Source: Styela clava | Taxonomy: Eukaryota; Chordata; Ascidiacea; Stolidobranchia; Styelidae | Direction of reading: 5' to 3' | Assembly: GCF_964204865.1 (NCBI RefSeq) | Contig: NC_135260.1 | Span: 19,328,001 to 19,392,000 of the forward strand | DNA: 64,000 nt | Shown: positions 35,994 through 48,559 of the stretch, in pieces | Numbering within the stretch: position 1 is the first letter of the stretch | How the letters are laid out: the number at the start of each line of letters is the position of its first letter | Made by a program: the position numbers and the translations under genes | The notes under the pieces: generated by a model | Told to the model about the DNA's origin: nothing | The model's input: only the letters and a program-made list of their open reading frames with translations | Database searches by the model: none

Positions 35994-37130
35994 CCACTGA
36001 TCTATGTGATCGAGTTTTACCCAATGTCGAAATTGCCAAACTTCATCAAGAATTTTTGAAATGTACAAAGCAATTGGTAACTTTCAATATCTTTTATCTA
36101 GATAACAGAGTTAACATATCGGTGGCAAAATTTTAATATTGCGTATCATATTATTAATAGTCCGTTTTTCCTCGTTCAATTTGTTTTCGCATAAGACACT
36201 TTCAAGGCTCTCTATAAATTTTTCATTGACATTGTGGCTTCAATGTGGACCCCTTTTTAGTCATTACTGAGATCTATCTAAGAAAATAGCATTTGCTTTC
36301 ACGCATATGATAGGAATAATGTTGCTTGTCTATTCAGCTGCTGCTTACTATATGATATTATTATGCTGCCTAATGCCAGATATACATACGGAAATACAAG
36401 AATGGTTCGTCAGCCGGAAGTGAACGGTATCGTCCGGACAGAGTTACTCATTCCTTTTTATTCTTACACAAAATGATATATATTGTAATATATTTATAGG
36501 TTTCCGAACGGGATGCACGTAAAGAAGATCACGCTGGTTACAGATGTAGCAGTTTGCTGTGGTTCTGACGAACTGAGATGCCATATATCAACTGTAGGCA
36601 AACCGCGGCTCGCCAGACTTTTGTACGGCTCTTCTCGCTAGCATTTATCATTATCCAAATTCAACAGAGAAACTGTAGTGTAACAGCTTTTTTAAAAGAA
36701 AAATTATGTATGGAAAGCGTTGGGGCGTGGAATTTTAAATCACCTAAGCGACAAATCTTATATACGTCACAATGTTCAATAGTCCGATTTTCCACTGATA
36801 TTGCACCCCAACACAACCGCAAAAAATCTATTAATTTTTCTAGTTTTTATAAAGTGTTGCCCTGTTCTTCTTCTGATCAGTGTTTGCATAATTGTATCGA
36901 TTTAATTAAAGTTATTGCCCGATTTTGTATCGTGTATGTATATTTTATTGTGTTATTCGACTGTTTTTGGTGAACGGGCGCGCATTTTTTACGTTTTTCA
37001 ACTTTGTCTTTAAGTTATGCTCGTCCTCCAGGTCTCCTGCATTTTATGTTTGAGTGACCAAAATGAAATTGATTGTGCTGCGTTGGCAGCATTGTAGCTT
37101 GATTGCGGTTAGTCTCAGTTACAGTGCGAT

Positions 37131-37345
37131 ATGTCCCCAAGCAAGAAGCGAAAATACGAAGATGAGAACAGAGTTGTCAAGTCAGAATGGAAGGAAGACT
37201 ATGAATTCACTAGTCAAGAAAATAAACCGTTGTGATTAATCTCATAGGCTGCTAAGTCATAATAAAGTCAGCAATGTTGAACGGCACCGTGAAACGAATC
37301 ACAAAAGCTTCGTACAAGACTACCCTCGTCAATCAGCTGTAAGAA
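37131..37345 (+). pseudogene. BED-finger hAT transposase N-terminus, remnant
   Basis: MSPSKKRKYEDENRVVKSEW followed by KEDYEFTSQENKPL is the typical opening of GTF2IRD2/ZBED-like hAT transposases. The finger is interrupted by a stop after KPL, then SNVERHRETNHKSFVQDYPR resumes in another frame. So the element's own enzyme is dead. Confidence 0.65.
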
Positions 37346-37396
37346 ACACAGATTAAATGACTTTAAATGAATTCTAAAAAAAAAAGCAAAAATGTA

Positions 37397-37418
37397 TGAT
37401 ATATATATATATATATAG
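37397..37418. repeat. (AT)n microsatellite
   Basis: Short AT dinucleotide run; a second (AT)n run is at 37529-37550, next to the nested hAT insertion. Confidence 0.8.
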
Positions 37419-37557
37419 TGGAGTGGACGAATAGTTCACAGGGCCCCTGGGTTACTCACACGGGTCCATTTAGAAAACAGTAGTTCATTTTAAGAATTTC
37501 TGATTTAGTATCTGGCGCTGAAGAGTCAATATATATATATATATATATATCATTTGG

Positions 37558-40500
37558 CAGTGGCGGCGCGTGGTCACTTTGACAACCGGGGCAAGCTACT
37601 GCGGGACCAAGTCACCCCCATCTACGGGGACAGGATGAGCGCTGTAAGTTCTCCCATCATTTTTTGAGTATAAAAACCATTCCATTGGTAACAACCAATC
37701 GGCAAAAGCGACAATTTTTAACGATAAGAAAGTGTCTTTAAAACCGGTCCAAGTCAAGGGATTAATAAATATAGACATAGTTTATTTTGAAACCTCTTCC
37801 AAAAGGAAAGGCAATATTTACCCAGATAAATACAATGACATATTAACAGAAACTTCGGGAAAGCAGACAAAACCTAAAATAAGGTTTAAAACGTTACTAT
37901 GAAGAAAGGAAAGTTAATGCAAAGATAAGGACATGCGTCGCTCACTCATAGATATATATGCTGCTAGACTTCTACTGCTTGAACAAATATGCAACACGCC
38001 GCGGTTTCTTGGAAGCAAAATGCTCAATAACGCGCTGATTAAAGTCATGCATCCCAGAAATAACGTCTCTGTGAATGGATAAAACAGCCAAGGAATTTAA
38101 TCTATCTTGCTTCATTGTGTTTCTGAGATACGTTTTAATACGCTTCAGCGTGCTGAATGTTCGCTCTGCGTAGGCGGAAGAAATAGGCGTTGTCAAAATG
38201 ATGTCCAGGAATTTTGCAGACGCCGCAAAGGTAGTTACTAGAGTGTTATCTATGAGGAACCCATAGAGCGCGCAAGTTGATGTGATGTTCAAAAAAGTTT
38301 GATTGGTGTATATACATCGCAATTCATTTTCCAATTTACCCACGTTTATCATGGGGTAAAATTTGGAGACAGTAGCCAACAAATGGATGGGAAATTGACG
38401 TGCAAATTTTGAAAATTTTTTGGGGTTCATCAAAGAGAACGCGACAAGGTGTTCAGTGCGCAGACGATCGTCTATTTGATTCACCAGAATGTCACAGCAT
38501 TCCTTTGCAGACAAAATCAAACGCTGCGTTGTTTGCCCGCGGCGTAAAGAAGCACTCCATGTGTCGTCGTATTTTATTGTTTCCCGGATACGAGATACAG
38601 CATCGCAGAAGCCTGAAATACACGACTGCACAGACGCTCCATCCATTAGCCTTGACTGCAATGCGCCGTATAATACATCCACGTGATAGAATATTGTGGA
38701 GAAAAAATGAAAACTCACCATCTCCTAGCAAGACGCTTTAGACCTGCCGCCTCCCTCACAGAGCGTTCGTCCCAAACCGGAGAGCTCTGATTACCATTGA
38801 AACACTCAATGAGCTCGGACCTAATTTTGGACACGCCCTGCACCACGCGTGATTGGAAGTTCCAACGTGTTGATGCACAAGCTGGGAGACGGCGGCTACA
38901 TATCTGGCGAAGGAGGTCAGAGCGCTTCGGCGAAACGGAAAAAAATGAAGAAAACCCCGAAACATTTGCAAAAAATATACGGACGAGAGGGGTATCACGA
39001 CACATATTTTTAATAACGAGGTTAAATTGGTGTGCATAACAATGTAAAAAATGCGCATGAGGAAAATCTCCTTTTATATAAACTTGAACACCATGTTTCG
39101 ACCCACTCATGACTGCCGCGCCGTCATACGTTTGAGCTATCAATTTTGACTTCGCGTTGTAAGGCTGTAACACTTCTTTCAGTACAGCCGATATCCCGCA
39201 AGCCGTGCGATCAACGATTGGTACAAAGATGTGAAATCTCTCGGTAGGTTTACCATCTTTCACAAACCGAAAAATCACAGCCAGTTGGGAAACGCACGTG
39301 ATGTCAGTTGTCTCGTCAGACTGAATCGAAAGGAACTGGCAATTCTCAATTTCCAGAGCCAAATGTTGTAAATAAATTTTATACATTGAGTCGAGCAAAT
39401 CATTTTGGATATCCTTAGATGTCCCTTTCGAAACAGTTGCGGCATCAAGATGATCTCTCAATACTGTATCTAGGGATGCGGTGTATTCCACCATATCCAA
39501 AAATACCCCTCTATTAGAAGAGCCAGCCCGTTCATCGTGCCCACGGAGGGACAGCTCGTGACAACCAATGAACTTCAAAACATCTATCAATCGACCGAGA
39601 ACATGGCGGTTTTTCTCGACGTTTTGGTTGTGCCGACGAATAGAAACCGCGCGTCCTTCATCCAACTGTGCTGCAATATTGACATTTCCGAATGTTCGGT
39701 ATTTTACTGCATTGTCCAGATCCTCCATAGAAGATTGATGATCCCTGGCACGCTCGGAAAGATGTTTAAGATCTCTAAAACCAAATTTACACCAACGTGA
39801 GTCACGGGCGATAGCAAAAAGTAGGCAATAAAAACAAAAAAGTGCATTTTTGTCCTCGCTGTAACACAACCATTCGTGTTTTTTATACCAAGTTTCTGCG
39901 CAGAATGTACGCCGACGCTTTCCTCCGTCATGGGATTGTTCCAGTGAACAATTTTTTGGTTGATAAGGCCCAAGACGTTGTACCTCTAATTTTTGTTCCA
40001 GCGGCAGCTGCGAAAACGGAGTGCGAAGTAGTGCATCAACCTTATTCATTATGAGGTCTAAGGCTAAGAAATGCGAAGCCGGAAAGAAGTGAGGAGCTCA
40101 AAAGGAATGTGGAAAATCGAAAGCAAATGGACTAAAGGTCTCTAACTGATTCAAATAGCGAAACAAGCGACAAAAACGAAGGTGAGGAAACTATCAACTC
40201 TTCAAGCAACCAACGAACGAGAAGGAATGCGTGAATATGTCAACACGTTGTTGTAAGAAACGTCGGCATTGTGTCGTCATAATTTCGGGGCTAGCCCCGA
40301 TGATGTAGTAAAAGAAACAGAAAACAAACGAGACAAACGCGGCGAGTGGAAGATAAAAGAGAGAATACGATATACAATGAGCAACCGGGGCAAAATCGGC
40401 GTCGCCCCGTCGACGTTCGGCGAAGGCTTTGCGAGCGAAAAATGAACCATGTCGGGAGAATATGGCTAGTGTAGACAGTCTGTGCAACCGATATTGAGGT

Positions 40501-40579
40501 ATTTTTTGAATATTTTTTATTATACCGAAAAAACAACCGGGGCATTGCCCCGGTTGGCCCTATTGACGCGCCGCCACTG
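37558..40579 (-). mobile_element. ZMYM1/DUF4371-type hAT transposon, nested
   Basis: Termini CAGTGGCGGCGCGTGG and ACGCGCCGCCACTG are inverted repeats. Flanks CATTTGG and TATTTGG agree at 6 of 7 bases. The insertion lies next to an (AT)n microsatellite. It contains the transposase frames 40049-38715 and 38721-37972. A short palindrome, CCGGGGCATTGCCCCGG, sits near the right end. Confidence 0.82.
37972..40049 (-). pseudogene. hAT transposase (zf-TTF, DUF4371, hATC) in two overlapping frames
   Basis: The first frame (40049-38715, 444 residues) has a TTF-type zinc finger at about 50-75 (FCAETWYKKHEWLCYSEDKN, then CFYC), then the DUF4371 RNase-H-like core with D245 (SIQSDETTDIT), D309 (QTYDGAAVMSG) and the HCYAHQFNLVI block. 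The second frame (38721-37972, 249 residues) continues with FHFFSTIFYHVDVLYGALQ and the hATC dimerisation domain with the catalytic Glu (ISSAYAERTFSTLKRIK, E186). The frames overlap by 7 bp, so one frame shift breaks an otherwise intact enzyme. Alternatively the strong donor-like GATG/GTGAGT there could start a ~63-nt intron to GCATTGCAG, but that would delete the conserved HVDVLYGALQ segment. Related sequences are known as ZMYM1-like or P52rIPK-like proteins. Confidence 0.8.
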
Positions 40580-40889
40580 TATTTGGCAAAGAACCCGATG
40601 CATCAATTGAAGCTAGTTTTGTCATATCATGGAATGTTGCTCGTGCTAAGCACAAAATACTGTGACTGTATTTTATGAAAAAAAATATTGCTGATGTTGC
40701 CGCAGTCAATAGCCTAACCCTAAACGCCGTTTTTGCACCGCACTACACAAAGGTGCAACTCCCAAATTAGTAATAGTGTAACAGTTACAATGCAGAATGA
40801 TGTAATGAGAATTATGCGACTCTCACTTATTTCTGAATTGATGCATGTGGCTCTTATACTAAAAATTTTTGCCTACCCCTGCCATATAT

Positions 40890-43688
40890 GTTGCAACCTC
40901 TACTCAAATTGTTGCAGATTCAAAATTACCAGATAAATAAATGCGCCTCGCCCACTTTTATAAATTTGTAGATTGGCAACTAACTGCTTCTCTCAGATGC
41001 GACAGAAATAAACTAAATACTTGCTGGCACCAAAACCAAATCTTGGTCAATATGTGAGAGTAGGCTATACAATATTTTAGATGGAAGGCACTGTAATGGG
41101 GTATATTCGAACTTAGTGCAACTTGATCCCAACCAAACACTAAAACAGGAAAGTGGTGAATAGCAGCACCAGCACTTTCAGGCTTTGAGGTTTTTTGACT
41201 AGTCATGCGTTGATGAGTGCCTCGGGTTCGGAATCGTACCTAAGTTAACCAGACTCGTTAATAAAACCGACACATAAAAATCGTTATTGACAAATTGGAA
41301 AAACACGGACGAAGAAATTGTTTAATTTTAAAATTCTATACGATAACTTTTCAATACAATTATGGTATGTCGCAAAACTCCTTGATGCAACGTTATCACC
41401 AAAGCCCATATATACCTAAGTTGCGCAACAATGGAAATTGGCCGCCATTTTCGATCAACATCGCCTGCGAGGTTACGGCGGTTCTGCGTGATCCGCGGCT
41501 AGGCTGGTGCTTTCTGCTATAGAATTAAAGGCCGTTCGGCTCTTAATTGCAGCGGGAATAGCAAAACAGTGCAACTATTGAAGCTATCATCAGATGCAGA
41601 GAATGAGAAAATGGGAAAATAATTGTAGGCGACGTAAAGGCTGGAAATCTGGCCCAGGCAGTTCCTTGTGTGAGGTTAGTCAAACGAATGGCCTAATGTC
41701 AAACTAACACCAGGAAAGATAGGTTGTACACAGTTTTAGGATGATGTCATATTTAATTATTTATGTCACGTTGCCGATTCGACTCATTTAAGTTAGCTCT
41801 GACCCCAGGAAAGTTGAGAGTTAAATTAGTACGATTTTCTAAATGCTGGCTTCAGGTGTCAGGTCAGGCAAACTGTTTTCAAATCTTCCTAAGTAATGCA
41901 AAGTCAGAACATTGCATTGAATGTATCAGATTCATTGTCACGATTGTTTAAAGCACTGCGGTAACAAAAATTTATGGTAATTAGCAGCATTATGAGTAGA
42001 CAATTCAGAGCTTAGTGGAAATAATGAATTTCTGAACTGAATGCGTGTTTCGTTAAGTCACTGTCAATTATATTTTGTGTTAAAAATGGGATGCTGAACG
42101 CTTGTTATTTCGAAAGTACGTTCATTGTGTAACCTACAACTCATTCCTTTTTCAGACGCATTTTTGAAGAATACCAATTTGATCCGAAGAGTACGGATAA
42201 ATGGAAAAAATCTAAATAAAAGGGGATGACAATATTCGATGTGCCAAATCCACCAAATAATTCAAATCATCAAGACCTGAATTAACTAAAATATTGACTG
42301 AGATGAAGTTTCAAAAAATAACAATAGCCCTACAGTGAGTTGTGAATGCCAAAGTAAACTCTAATTGCCAGTTTGAATGTTTGTAAATCATTTCTGAACG
42401 TTTTAGGTTTGATTGAAACATCCGACTCCAGGACGAACCAGTTGTGTCATAAACTTATAATGTTGGGTCATATAAAAAAACACAAAAATGTGAAAATTGG
42501 GGAGGGGGGGGGGGGGATTTCCCTCTATTCGTTTTTTGCGATATGAAACAACATAACACTTTCATTATAACACGGGGGTGCCATTTTTTGCGTTTTTAAT
42601 CATCCACTCATATGTAGTCGCCATCGCTTGGCTGACATGGGCAGTCCAAAGCTCGTAATGGAACTAAGATGAGGAAGGTCAGAATAAAATATGGGCCTAA
42701 CCGTCACTTGGTACACATACTGCTGAAGTTTCAATTATTGTACCTTTTTCCTGTCTTTGTTATTTAATTGTTGAAATTTCTATTGTTGGTCAATCGAATA
42801 GCACTTCTTTTCTATGTCTTTCATATTAAGGTATTTACATACTATTCTTGATCAATTAAATGGTCCATTTCTCATGTCTTTGTTATTTGATAAGTATTAT
42901 TTCTTTTTATTGGTTAATCAAATTATTTCCAAATTGATCTGGACTATTAGTTTATTTGTAATGGTTTCATGAATCATACTGTAACACCAAAGATTTAAAT
43001 AAAAATGTTCACTATTCCTATGATGATCATTTCTCGGTTTGTTTTGTAGACACGATTCCCAAGATGTGAATTATTGAATTTTCCTATTGATTGATCCTTT
43101 GTGTGAGTCAGAAACATTCTCAAAACCCCACCTGCTAAACCTCATTGATAAGTACATTATAATTATTAACATTTTTGGAGTGCAAGTTCGTAAAAATTCA
43201 AAACATATATAAAAAGTTCATGCATTTTTTAAACATTTTCAGATTATGACAAACCTATGAATAGATTTCCTCTTGACCTTTCCAGTGTGTTACTTTTTTT
43301 AATACTGTGTAATGTGTATGTCCACTGAGTTGCACTTTATTTTATTTATTATTTTTCACGTTCAGACACATTCTCATCACATTTATTTTTTTGTCCCTGA
43401 TCCACTTTGTATATATAGCCAATTTATTTATTTTTTTTCTGATTATTATCGTCCAAACCCCATTGAATTTAGTTATCAGTTAAGTATAATTTTCCATCAC
43501 ATCCCCTCATTTTGTTCACAAATTTATTGTAAAAATATTATCGTAATAGTTCAAGTTTTGCCACTAGTCATTTTTCAGTGTTAATATTAATCACTTCAGC
43601 GTGTATCGCCGGATGAGAACAGAAGGGGCCTAGGTCACATTTTTGGAAAATTCACTTTTATCAATATTTTGGGGTTTTGAGCCATGCT
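40890..43688. other. Intergenic region, nothing identified
   Basis: AT-rich sequence with one MITE fragment (42696) and a poly-G run at about 42500. No coding frame with recognisable content. Confidence 0.4.
42696..42727. mobile_element. GTAGTATGTG MITE, end fragment
   Basis: GGCCTAACCGTCACTTGGTA followed by CACATACTGCTG matches one arm of the family only. Confidence 0.4.
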
Positions 43689-43850
43689 CTACAAGGTGGT
43701 GGTCTTGAAATCCTGAATTTCTCAATAATAAAAATTTTAGCTGGACTTGGGACTATAATACTTTGTAGAAGTTAAGAACAGAATGGGGCTAAGTCCAGCT
43801 AAAATTTTTATTATTGAGAAATTCAGGATTTCAAGACCACCATCTTGTAG
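43689..43850. repeat. Near-perfect 60-bp inverted repeat
   Basis: Arms 43689-43748 and 43791-43850 differ at one base (CTACAAGGTGG against CTACAAGATGG) and enclose a 42-bp loop. A third, direct copy of the outer arm starts at about 43855. Sequence near 43660-43690 recurs inverted at 48552-48590 across the hAT insertion. Confidence 0.9.
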
Positions 43851-43919
43851 ACTCTACAAGGTGGTGGTCTTGAAACCCTGAATTTTTCAATAATAAATGT
43901 AAATAAATACAATGTAGAG

Positions 43920-46900
43920 CAGTGTTAACTCTAAGCAAATTATGAGTGCGAAAGTGCTTCGCAGTCCAAAAAAAAAAGTGCGAAAGTGCTTTTTCCGATT
44001 TTAACAAGTTAGGTGCCCTAGCCTTTCATATAACCCATTTAAAACGACATAGATACTCGAAAAAGCGCTCCTCCGGTTAATATTATGAATTAAAGAGAAG
44101 CCTTTTCGTTAACGGAATCCCTTTAAGCGAATTCATGTTTAATTAAAACAAGCGAATTCATCGGCAACGAAATGACATCTGCTAACACCTGCCTACCTAC
44201 TTTCATGCAATGTATCACGGTGTCAGTTGCTTACTCGCGTAAACAGCAAAGACTTTCACATTTGTTACTCCTTCCATCTAACAGCACGAGGCCGGCTGGA
44301 AACCATATTAATTACAGGGTGGATAGTTTGTACAAATCCGGTGCAAAATAATCCCCCCCCCCCAATATAAATAGCAATCAACTAATTAGGGTTAGGTGCG
44401 CTAGAAATTCAACTTTTCGATTCATCCCTAAACCTAATCTGATAATTATTAATTTGTGATTTTGAACCGCTTTGAAAGTCGCCACCCGCTGTTTTAAAAG
44501 ATAGGTTGACCTACTTTCCTTTCAAACTTTTTTCTCCGAAATATTACACAAGATCACTTTGAAAATCCTCCTGTTTCGTGAGCTAGCGTGATCTAATTTC
44601 TCATTTACATTTATATTATACTATTTCAGAGCTTACCCAAAGACAAGTAATTTTTAAATGTCCACATGCCTTGGTTTGCGTGCGAGTTAGTTTAAATCGG
44701 GCAGAAAACATCATATATTGGCAAAATGTTTAGTAATGTCATGTACTTTCAGCATTCATAAATAGCACTCTTTGTAATGCTGCTGACCTAGTATCAAATA
44801 TTCGCATCACAACGCCACTTGCGAGGTTTCCATATATTTCAATTACACTAATAGGAACGATGACATCAAAGAGTTTTTTTTTGCGAAGGTACACTAAATA
44901 TAACGAGGGTGATTCTTAAGAAAAACATGAATATAAAAAATAAACGAATGATATGATAATGGATCCCAAATAATTTTGAGAGTGTCTCGAAATACCAATC
45001 CATTTGATAAATAATTTTTATTCGACCACATGAACGCTGATATCCTGAAAATTAATGTTGAAAGAGAATTACGCATTCTCAGATATCGGACATTCAGTCG
45101 CGATATTCAATCGTTCATATGCACAAATCTCACATTAATAGTAATTGCTACCCAAGTTTGTAAAGTTTAGAAACCAACAAACAGAAAATAACTAACCTAA
45201 AACACAATTAAAATTCAGTCGGCAATAAATTCGTCGCCAAGACGATGCCATACAAAACAAAAAAGATTTGGTCGCGAGAGTTACGTGAGATGACTGCCTT
45301 TGTTTTTTAAGCAGAATGTAAAAAAAATTATAATTAATAAACGGGAGTTACGACGCCCTTTACACATCGTATGTATTAAACTTCCCTGGTAGGTATTTTG
45401 GTAAGTACTATTATTATTGTACCTATACACCTGTTGGATTATTTCGGACAATTTCGAATTTAAAATAAATGAAAACCAGACATATAATGAAGACGCAAAA
45501 GTAAAATGAACATTTATTGAAAAAGTTATTATTTAAGAAAGACAACATGATCGTACAATTCCGCCAAAACCTCGATGTTCGCAAGTGAGATGATAAATAA
45601 ATACTTTCCTGTATTCGATCAATTAACTTTAGCGTATCGTTGTTCTGCCAACAAACAGCCGGGTGCAAAATATTTCCGTCTTGTGATATGCTCAAATATT
45701 CTCGATATTAATATCATACCCTCGCGTATGTACTTTCTATTAGCTCTTTAGTGATCCCTTCCATCCTTGGCCAAGTCATGTTTCGAATATGTGAACATTT
45801 TATTCGACCATACATGGCCGGCGGGATGTTAAAATTGTAAACAAGAGAGAGGTAAAATCAATCGCGAATTTCGTTTTAACGGCTCGTTTACGAATTGTTG
45901 CGCCTGTTATCGTCGAAAATGCTTACATTTGCTGTATTTTGAGGCATTCAAGCAGTAATAATTAGGGCATGACATCATCAAAATCGTCAAGTGAGATCTT
46001 GAAATTGCAAATTCCGTAAATAAAATTGCGAATTATTCGGTAACGAATTCAGCTTTAATGACCGTCGGGGTATTGTTTTGTTGAAAATTATTATTAATTT
46101 GAGAGCGCCAAAAACATACAGTCCATACCGATGCGACTGCAATTTATATGGTCGCAATTGGTGTGGCGCGTTTATTAATAGTGTAAAATAAATTAAACGA
46201 ATATCAATTATAACCAAGCCTGTCAGCGTGTTTATTTTCTGTGGGCAGGAATTGTAAAATACCATCTTGAGACAAATTCACTTCTATTATAAAATCTTAA
46301 TTTTCAGTTATTATTGTTATACAAATAACGTGTGGCAACTTTTTAATTTATCGTCGATCAAAAAACCGCCCCACACTCGTCCAAACGTGTGTCGAGCTTG
46401 AACGACAGGAACAGATTCATCGACGGACGACCTTAATTAGGGAAAATATGTATTTTATTGGGAATGCAAAATAAATGTAACAAAACGCATGTTTTGTGAT
46501 ATAACTTTGTATTTTCGGAAACGGGTTGCCGTGAAAGGTAAAATTTGATCTAAATTAATTGCAAAAATGTTTTATTTTAAATGTAACAAAACACATTTTG
46601 CGATATAACCTTGTATTTTCGAAAACGGGTTTCCTGAAAAGTAAAATATGATCTAAATTAATCGCAAAAATGTTTTATTTTAAATGTAACAAAACACATT
46701 TTTCGAGATACAACTGTATTTTCAGATACCGGGTGTCATGGAGAGTAAAATGTGATCTGAATTCACCGTAAATAATGTTTCATTCCAAATGTATCATAAC
46801 GCATTTTTTTGCGATATAACTTTGTATTTTCGAAAACGGGGCGTCACGAAAATTATTAATCTAATGTTTTATCTATCGTCTAACTAACGTCTGGAACACA

Positions 46901-48551
46901 TCATTTTCGGGGAGAACTCTAGCCCGCGAAACGTCATTTAATTTAAAATAGAGAATGTTTCACGCATTTCAAAACGAAAAATCACCAGTAAGTGGACAGG
47001 GATTCAACCCTCCGGATTCAGTATTCTATATCCCTGTTGTAGAACTTTCTGAAGAATGGAACAAAGAACCCGTCAAACCGCCGCGGAGGAAGGGGAGTAT
47101 TTTTGCACTAATAATTAGGGCGTGACAACATCAAAATCGTCAAGAAACTGGTGAATTTGCAAATTCCATAAATAAAATTGTGAATTGCTGGGTAACATTT
47201 TAGCTATAATTATCGCCGGGGTATTGTTTTGTTGAAAACGCGTTGAAACTTGAGGGAATTAGTTACAATTAGCGCCTGACGTCTAATAGGCACTCGAGCA
47301 CTCGAAAAAAAAAGCACTCGAGCCCAATCTTTTTAGCATTAAGTCGCATACGTAAAATATCCTGTAAAAGAAGTGCTGTTCATTAACGTCATCTCGTCTT
47401 ATGACCACGCAAAAATGCCTTTATAGCCGAAATATTCAATCACTATTTCAAATCAACATTCAGGATTGGCACAATTTCTTGCGAAGTTTATCACCATAGA
47501 AATACATGAGAAAGTTAGTTATCGTCTTAATAAATATCTGCATCACGGTATGGACAATAATATTACCATTCGCATAAAATTGGGATGGTAAATTTACAAA
47601 TCTTGATAGGTAATATTAAAGCCAGCGCAAATGTTAATTTGAGTCCTCAATGTCTTCAACAGCTGTTGCCGATGTGAACGAACGGGTAAACCCGAAATAT
47701 AAAACTTCGATGTCCGCCGACCCACAAGAATTCATATTTGTAAAAAAGAGAGGGCGGGAATATAGATTACCCAAAACCTGGATATCGCCGCCAAACGATC
47801 GGTGACAAGAACAATTAGCGACTACAACGGAATTAACCAGTAAAAAGGCTTTGTTGCCGATTTTTTAATGTTTCCACCACGTTCATTCGGTACTCCTTAA
47901 AAATATTCGATTTAAAAAAATATTGAATTTTGCCCACCCCTCCTCGCATATCAATGACGTCCTTTCAACATTGTGATTACAATAAAATGGCACTTAATGG
48001 TATTTTGTGAATTTGTTGATTTTGCAAATCTGTGACATGCTGCTAAAAGTTTCGTCTGATTTGAAAATAGTGCAGTTTGGTCACAATTCATCCAAAGTGA
48101 CTATAACAGGTTACTAACACTTTTTATAGTCATTTTGAATTCATCGATATCATTGATAGTCACATGACCACTCTCGTTCAAAGAAACGCCCCGGGAGCGT
48201 TTTTTGCGGGAGAAGCGGAATCCGTGTGCTTGTATAATAATCATATTATAAACAAGAATTTTGCCGTTAATGCAAAAGCTTTATCTCCTATGTCTGCATC
48301 TCATAGGTTAGAATTCCGGTAAATATCGTAATAATATGCAGAATTAAGTTACAAAAGTACCAGTATGTTACTTATTTGTCAACTTAATACTCGAAAATAT
48401 TTGTTAACTTTGAATTTTTATTCCATTCAAAATCGGAAAAAAGTGCTATTTCTCTTCAAAATCGGAAAAAAGTGCTATTTCGCAGTCCCTAAAAAAAGTT
48501 GCGAAAGTGCTTCGCAATTTTCGCAAAAAAGTGCGCTAATAGTGAACACTG
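43920..48551. mobile_element. hAT-type element, 4.63 kb, second copy
   Basis: Same element as 13749-18520 in the same orientation, over its whole length. It has CAGTGTTAACTC and GTGAACACTG ends and an 8-bp target duplication ATGTAGAG (43912-43919 and 48552-48559). It has one fewer 105-bp unit (46474-46860) and a small local duplication of GCACTCGAG near 47300. It is inserted inside an older inverted repeat. Confidence 0.92.
46474..46860. repeat. Tandem ~105-bp repeats in the second hAT copy
   Basis: Units start at about 46474, 46581, 46685 and 46788 (partial). This is one unit fewer than in the copy at 16290, explaining most of the length difference between the two elements. Confidence 0.8.
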
Positions 48552-48559
48552 ATGTAGAG

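Larger units (their letters stand above)
36589..40881. mobile_element. hAT-type element (BED-finger class) split by a nested hAT
   Basis: Ends CAACTGTAGGCAAACC and TTTTTGCCTACCCCTG are inverted. An 8-bp target duplication CCATATAT lies at 36581-36588 and 40882-40889. A transposase N-terminal remnant lies at 37131-37345. The nested element 37558-40579 fills most of the interior. The stretch 36850-36990 is also found at about 12095-12250 in ZC3H3 intron 4. Confidence 0.85.
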
